Source: Ilyonectria destructans (Eukaryota; Ascomycota; Sordariomycetes; Hypocreales; Nectriaceae). From it: a stretch of DNA of 64,000 bases. Under the pieces are notes generated by a model, which was not told the DNA's origin, did no database searches, and saw nothing but the letters and a program-made list of their open reading frames with translations. Shown here one piece after another: positions 58,833 through 64,000 of the stretch; the first letter of the stretch is position 1; each line of letters starts with the position of its first letter. Location of the stretch: the NCBI GenBank assembly GCA_020740775.1, contig JAHEWK010000008.1, forward strand, positions 744,001 to 808,000, in the 5' to 3' direction. The position numbers and the translations under genes are program-made.

Positions 58833-60020
58833 ATGGCTTCCACTGCTGCATTGGAGCCCTTCCGGGCCATCCTCTTCTCTAACCCCGTCGCTGCGGTGTT
58901 GGGCGATGCCATCAATTCATTCTCAGAGCGGAGGGCGAAGCTCGGCCTGTCCAACCCCGGAACCATTGAGGGGTTGGCTAAGGAAGTCCAGCGCGATGTC
59001 TTCCTCAACAACTACATGTTCACCGGCATGCGCGCCGACCTTACCAAGATCTTCAGCATGGCCCCTCTCTTTCAGGTTTCTCACCAGTTCGCTATGGGCG
59101 AGCGACTGAATCCCTACACCTTTGCCGCCATGTACGGCACTGGCAAGGTAGCCACCACCCGAAAGCCAACCTAACCGATAGAATGCGACACTGACACCTT
59201 CTCACAGGTCTTCTGCCAGGGTAACCTCGACAACGAAGGCTCTCTTTCCGGCCGATTTAACTGGCGGTGGTCCGACAAGCTCGTCTCCAAGTCGCAGCTA
59301 TCTATCTCCCCCGGCGGCCAGGATATGGCTCAGTTTGAGCACGAGTACACAGGCGACGACTTCAGCGCTTCCCTCAAGATGCTCAACCCCTCATACCTCG
59401 AGGGCGGTCTGACCGGCATCTTCATCGGCAGCTACCTGCAGTCCGTCACCCCTAAGCTCTCCCTCGGTCTTGAGACCCTCTGGCAGCGACCCGCCCTCAC
59501 CCAAGGCCCCGAGTGCGCCGTCTCATACTCCGCCCGCTACAAGTCCAACGACTGGATCGCCACCGCTCAGCTCCAGGCTGCTATGGGCACCCTGAACACC
59601 TCATTCTGGAGGAGGCTCTCCGACAAGGTCCAGGCTGGTGTTGACCTGAGCCTCGGCCTTGTTCCCTCTCCTGGTGGTCTTATGGGCGGTGGCCTCCAGA
59701 AGGAGGGTGTCACCACCATTGGAGCCAAGTACGACTTCCGCATGTCCACTTTCCGCGCCCAGGTCGACTCCAAGGGCAAGCTGAGCTGTGTCCTCGAGAA
59801 GCGTGTTGCCCCCCCTGTCATGATGACCTTTGCTGCCGATATCGATCACTTCACTGTTAGTAACCCCCCCTTTGACCTGTGTCCCCGCACGAAACTGACC
59901 ATTTGTCCACAGCACCAAGCCAAGATCGGCCTGGGTGTTTCTATTGAGGCTGCCCCCGAGGAGCTACAAGATCAGCAGGAGGCCCTCACCTCTCAGCCTC
60001 CCCCCAACATCCCCTTCTAA
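58833..60020 (+). CDS. TOM40, mitochondrial outer-membrane import channel
   Basis: Beta-barrel pore of the TOM complex. Exons 58833-59147, 59208-59855 and 59913-60020, 356 aa. The N-terminal helix region is followed by the family block [20 protein letters not shown], then [20 protein letters not shown] and [19 protein letters not shown]. The barrel body has [40 protein letters not shown] and [20 protein letters not shown]. The last strand carries a beta-signal-like segment, [17 protein letters not shown], for insertion by the SAM complex. The tail is QPPPNIPF. Length is close to N. crassa and yeast Tom40 (349 and 387 aa). All introns are GT-AG and in frame. Confidence 0.97.
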
Positions 60021-61127
60021 GCGGGGGGCGCGACGAATCGTCCCAACAACTCAGCGCGACAACAAAATTCCGCTCTCCGCTGGTGGAATAATCTAATTGT
60101 AAAACCCGATGTTGAACAGCGCAAAGAAGCCCGGACCTTGGACCTTTTCCCCCTGATGTCTTATTAGTCGTCCTTTCCTATTCCCTGATGATGTTACGGA
60201 ACCGCTGGAATCATCCTCACCCCCCCTCTCCTCGAGATCTCCACTTGAGATCTATATTGTTGCCATGGCTGCCTTCAAGCCCATTCCGGACTTGGATTCA
60301 AGTTGTGGCATCTGTGTACATTACCCGTCCGAGGCCGTATTTCTATTATCCTGGTCTTGGCAAGAAAGAAAGCATGTTTGACATTCGGTGTGGGCACAGC
60401 AGGGCAGATTCGGGTCTTCTTTCTCCCACATACGAGGTGATTTTGTTGATGGGATGCATCTATAGGGAGGCTATTGGGAAATAGCCCCTGTCATGTACTG
60501 TGTATAAGGAATAGACAAGCTGATGATGATGCTCTTTGAACACATTGTGCATGTTTTGAGTTGAATGACCTGTGGTGGACTTGAATATTTTCGCTGTTAG
60601 GCCAAGCCTCAGCACTCGACTTCAAGTTTAGCCTTTTGGGGGTATGTGGAAGAAGACAGGCACTATGTATGAGTGGACACGAATTACGAGAATAAACACG
60701 CCATTGTCCCAAAGCGCCATTTGTGACTTAGGTCCGAGAGACTGTTTCTTGTTGTATATGTATCTTTAATGACTTTAAAACCGCTGTGGCTACCAAGCTG
60801 GGATACCACGCTCCGCAAACGCCATGCTAATCTGTCATTTTCCATGTAAATGCGTAATGCCAATAATGCCATCTCCTGATTCCTTGTCCCCACCGCCGTC
60901 ATCATAGCTGACTGTTTCCCAACAGTGTGGCTCTGTCAACTCCCATTAAGACAAGGGGTGCGTCCCGGACCGCCATCCACTCGGGCTGCGTTCTGATTCC
61001 GACAACTCCTCTACAAAAGTGTATGAAAACACTAAACAATTGATTTTTCCCTTTGACCGGTCTCCTGTTTTTCGCCTCCGGTAGTATTGCTGTTTCTGTT
61101 GTTTATATGGGTAGGTAATGTCTGGTA
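60021..61127. other. Convergent intergenic region
   Basis: Between the TOM40 3' end and the ubiquitin protease 3' end; both 3' UTRs lie here. No gene supported. Confidence 0.5.
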
Positions 61128-64000
61128 TTACATGACCGTGCATTCTCGCTCGGGCTGCGAACTGTTTTTATTCTTGTTGATCTTCTCTTTGGACCGGATT
61201 CGCTTGTGACTATGCTTATGGGTATGGTGATGATGGACTTGCGGTTGCTCTGGCTCTGGTTGAGTGGGTGAGTCGCCCCCCTCCTTGGATGCGTCAAGAG
61301 TCAGGGGTCCTGTCGAGTTGGCTGATGAAGTCCCAAGCCCATTCGTGTCTACAAGAGGCTCCTTGCTTGGTCGCATGAGACCCACGTAGCGAGTCATAGA
61401 GAAGCTGATACGATTCTCTCCCGTCTGACTGGTTGGCCGACTCCGGTTCGACTTCGCAAACCGCGATGCTGCTCGGGACAACCTCGAGGCAGTTGACTCC
61501 TCACTTGGCGTGACGGCAGGGGAGTGAGAGTTGGGCGTGACGGCGGGAGTTGCCGATGTCGAGTCGGTCCAGTTCACACTTGGGCGACGAGAATCGCCGA
61601 GCAATGATCCAAAATGCGAATCCAGTATTTCACCACTTCTCCGGGGTAGCCTCTCGCTATCAGACGACAGTCGGATGCTAGGCGGCTTGCTGGGGTGCAG
61701 CTGAGAGCTCGCAGCTGTAGGAGTGTTGTCGAAGTAGCCGTCGTCCTGTCCAAGAATTCCGAGCTGGTTGCTGTCAACCCGCGTTGGCGTCGGAGGTAGC
61801 TCAATGCTGACTTTGGATTCGTTGTACGACGGTGGTTCCGTCTCAGTATCGTCAACAGAAGGGGCGGTCATTTCGACCATTGGCACGATCTGGTAGAAAA
61901 GGAGGTATGGCATCTCGTCTTTCAGGGATTGCTTGATGTCATCCACATAAGTGACTCGTTTCTCGATGTGCAGGTCATCAAAGCGAACCCATTGAGCCTC
62001 TTCGTAGTCTGGTGGTGGATCAAAGTCATGTCGCCTGTTTTTCGTAAGCAGCTTCGGCGCTACTCTCGAGAAAGCAATGTAATGCCCGCTCTGAAGGGAA
62101 TCCCCGCGATGGCAAATGACGGACTGAAGCACAAGCTTATAGTCACTGAGAGGATTGGGATCTTCTTCGAGCTTAGGGTCGTCACCCATCATAAAATGAG
62201 GAAGCCTGAGACTATCGGGAATGTCGATAAAAGTATTGTGCCTCTTAGGTTGACCAGACTCAGTCATGGCATAACGCTTGAGGCAGATACCCACAACTGG
62301 CCTTTGGTCAAAGTTCAATGCAACATCTACGTTGCTCCGAGGCTCGTTGCTTGTAAGAGCATGCCATGCTGTATGATTTCTTAGTACTTGAATCACGGCC
62401 TTACTGGTGATGTTGACTTGACTTACGAATCAACCTGAAGAATTGCCAGGCAGGGATTGTGACCGCCTTCACTACGGTTGAGCCCTTGCGCATAGCCTTC
62501 TGCAGCATTGTAGGATTGTCCGGACTGGATGGACGACCTTGCTCGTCCAATAAGACCCGCTGGATGACGCTTGTCGATCTTGCGCGTACGGTTGGCTTGG
62601 GTTGGGGAGCCACCAGCCCTGGTTCAGAGCCCACGGTCTTTCCATTCGTTCCTCCATCAGGGGTTTCACCAGGAGTTCCGGTCTCATCGGGTTTTGACTC
62701 CTCAGGTTTTGACTCCTCAGGTTTGGACTCCTCAGGTTTCAACTCCGTAGATTTGGACTCCACGGGTTTGGACTCCTTGGATTTCAACTCCTCAGGCTTC
62801 GTCTCCTCAGGTTTCGACTCCTCGGGCTTCGACTCCTCGGGCTTCGGCCCCTCGGGCTTCGACTCTGTGGGTTTTGGCTCTTCGGGCTTCGATTCTGGGA
62901 TTGAAAATTGGAGCACCTTTTCATTGGTGGGCGTTCGCTGTAATGGGGACATGGCAATAGGTGATGCCGTGACCGTCGGGGTGGATGATTCTCCCAACTC
63001 CTCCGTGATTAGCCGGATTGTATCTCGGTGGACCAACCTTGGGAGGTCACTGCGGCTCATCTCATGCAAACTGGCCTTCTTGGCCTCCTCGCTGTCCCTC
63101 TGGACATCGACCTGAGCATTGAAATACTCCTCGAGACAATCCTCAAGCTTGATTCCCTTTTCCTCGGGGTCCGGTGGCACAGCGAGATTTAGGAGGCGCT
63201 CGTAAACGACCTTGTGATCATCCTTGTCCCTCTTACCCTGATGGAAGAGGTCGACTTGCAGTGACAGGAGCGGCAGCTGCAGAGTTTCGGTGATGAAGGC
63301 AAAAGCCTCCGAGGTGTCTTGTTGCTCGAGCATGCGGGCGTCTGACCAACCGGAGTCGGCCAGGGCGTCTTGAATAAGTTTGGTCTGGGCTAGTTAGCAT
63401 GATGTTTGTTTAGGTGTGTATTGGATTCTTGCATTACCAGATCTGTGTGAATCAACTTTCCAGTCCTCAACATATTCACCCACATGCGCAAGAGGGTGAC
63501 TAGCTTCGAGCGACTGTCCTCCTCTGGGAAGTCGGTTTTGAGCATGCATTCGAAGGCGTCGAGTTTGGAGAACATGGCGAAGAGCAGGGCATCCAAATAG
63601 CAAGTGACGTTGCCGCGATTCTCGGCGCCGACCATGTCAATGCTGGGATCGTAGGGCGAGATGATGCCCGCGGCTGCCTTTTGTTCCATATCGATGAATT
63701 CGACCGCTTTCTTGGGGTCGCCGTCCGCGAACTTGGTGGCCATGATATCATTAATATGATCGGCGGTGACATCCGTAATGTTCAGCGTGTCCAGTCGCTT
63801 GAGGACCTCCTCAACCTAGACGTGTCAGAAATGAATGGTTTGATTCGTGGGAGGCTGGGGAAATCGTCGTACTTGTGCTGCTGTATCCTTTTCCTTTTCG
63901 GCATCGGCTTTGGGGGATTGTTTTGAATTGTCTATTTTGAACATGGACATGAAAGCGCCACTTGAGAGCGGGCGCGGCTGCAACAATGTGACGGTCAGCA
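61128..64000 (-). CDS. Ubiquitin-specific protease (UBP/USP family), 5' end beyond window
   Basis: Cysteine deubiquitinase. Visible exons: complement of 61128-62368, 62427-63384, 63438-63815 and 63873 to the edge; the first ATG may be 63950 or lie beyond the window. A catalytic Cys box GAENRGNVTCYLDALLFAMF (Cys codon 63600-63602) is followed by LEQQDTSEAFAFITETLQLP. The His box is GDSLQSGHYIAFSRVAP, then PPPDYEEAQWVRFDD and MPYLLFYQI. VGICLKRYAM lies between. Splicing at 62369-62426 restores IPWHALTSNEPRS. An array of five- and ten-residue ESKPE/EESKP-type units is inserted between the two catalytic halves (62690-62890). The C-terminus is Ser/Thr/Pro-rich and ends in a Lys/Arg cluster. The Cys box has one extra residue (GNVTCY, usually GNTCY). 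Substrate unknown. Confidence 0.88.
62690..62890 (-). repeat. In-frame ESKPE tandem repeat within the UBP gene
   Basis: About thirteen imperfect 15-nt units encoding variants of ESKPE, KPEES and TKPEE, within a disordered linker of the protease. Units differ mainly at third positions and by K/T/D swaps. They are likely to vary in number between strains. Confidence 0.8.

Overview
The window is nuclear DNA from a filamentous ascomycete, most likely a Sordariomycete. Genes are dense and strands are mixed. Introns are short (about 45-120 nt) and GT-AG with CTAAC/CTGAC-like branch sites. An AT-rich, open-frame-free block has the all-transition signature of repeat-induced point mutation (RIP). Protein sequences match fungal families. 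I see no operons and no prokaryotic or viral genes. All exon models were joined by hand from frame continuity and splice signals.

Left part (1 to about 14.6 kb) looks accessory. It holds a 12-TM MFS transporter, a 117-aa orphan protein, a fumarylacetoacetate-hydrolase (FAH) family enzyme divergent from a DUF3500 protein, and a CorA-like membrane protein. These are separated by AT-rich degenerate repeats. The region ends at a 2.5-kb RIP-degraded DNA transposon (12063-14578) with 90-bp terminal inverted repeats and a 9-bp target duplication, a Mutator-like layout.

Right part (about 14.8 to 64 kb) is conserved core genome. It starts with tRNA-Gly(CCC), whose acceptor stem has two mismatches. 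Then come GET4 (tail-anchored protein insertion), a 152-aa conserved unknown, VPS68, a CSI2-like membrane protein, a YOR1-type ABCC transporter, CSL4 (exosome), a Sec2-domain protein, PUS4 (tRNA pseudouridine-55 synthase), an RFTS-domain zinc-finger protein (possible Raf2/DIM-7-like heterochromatin factor), CBP80, GSK3, 6-phosphofructo-2-kinase, TOM40, and the 3' portion of a ubiquitin-specific protease that runs off the right edge.

The core genes are housekeeping functions and are not a pathway cluster. The MFS, FAH and DUF3500 genes could form a small catabolic module, but this is inference. The most unusual parts are the RIP-degraded element, the FAH/DUF3500 divergent pair, an 11.2-kb gene desert upstream of GSK3 (43851-55090), a 546-codon open frame between YOR1 and CSL4, two GC-AG introns, and an RFTS-domain protein close to RIP-affected DNA.
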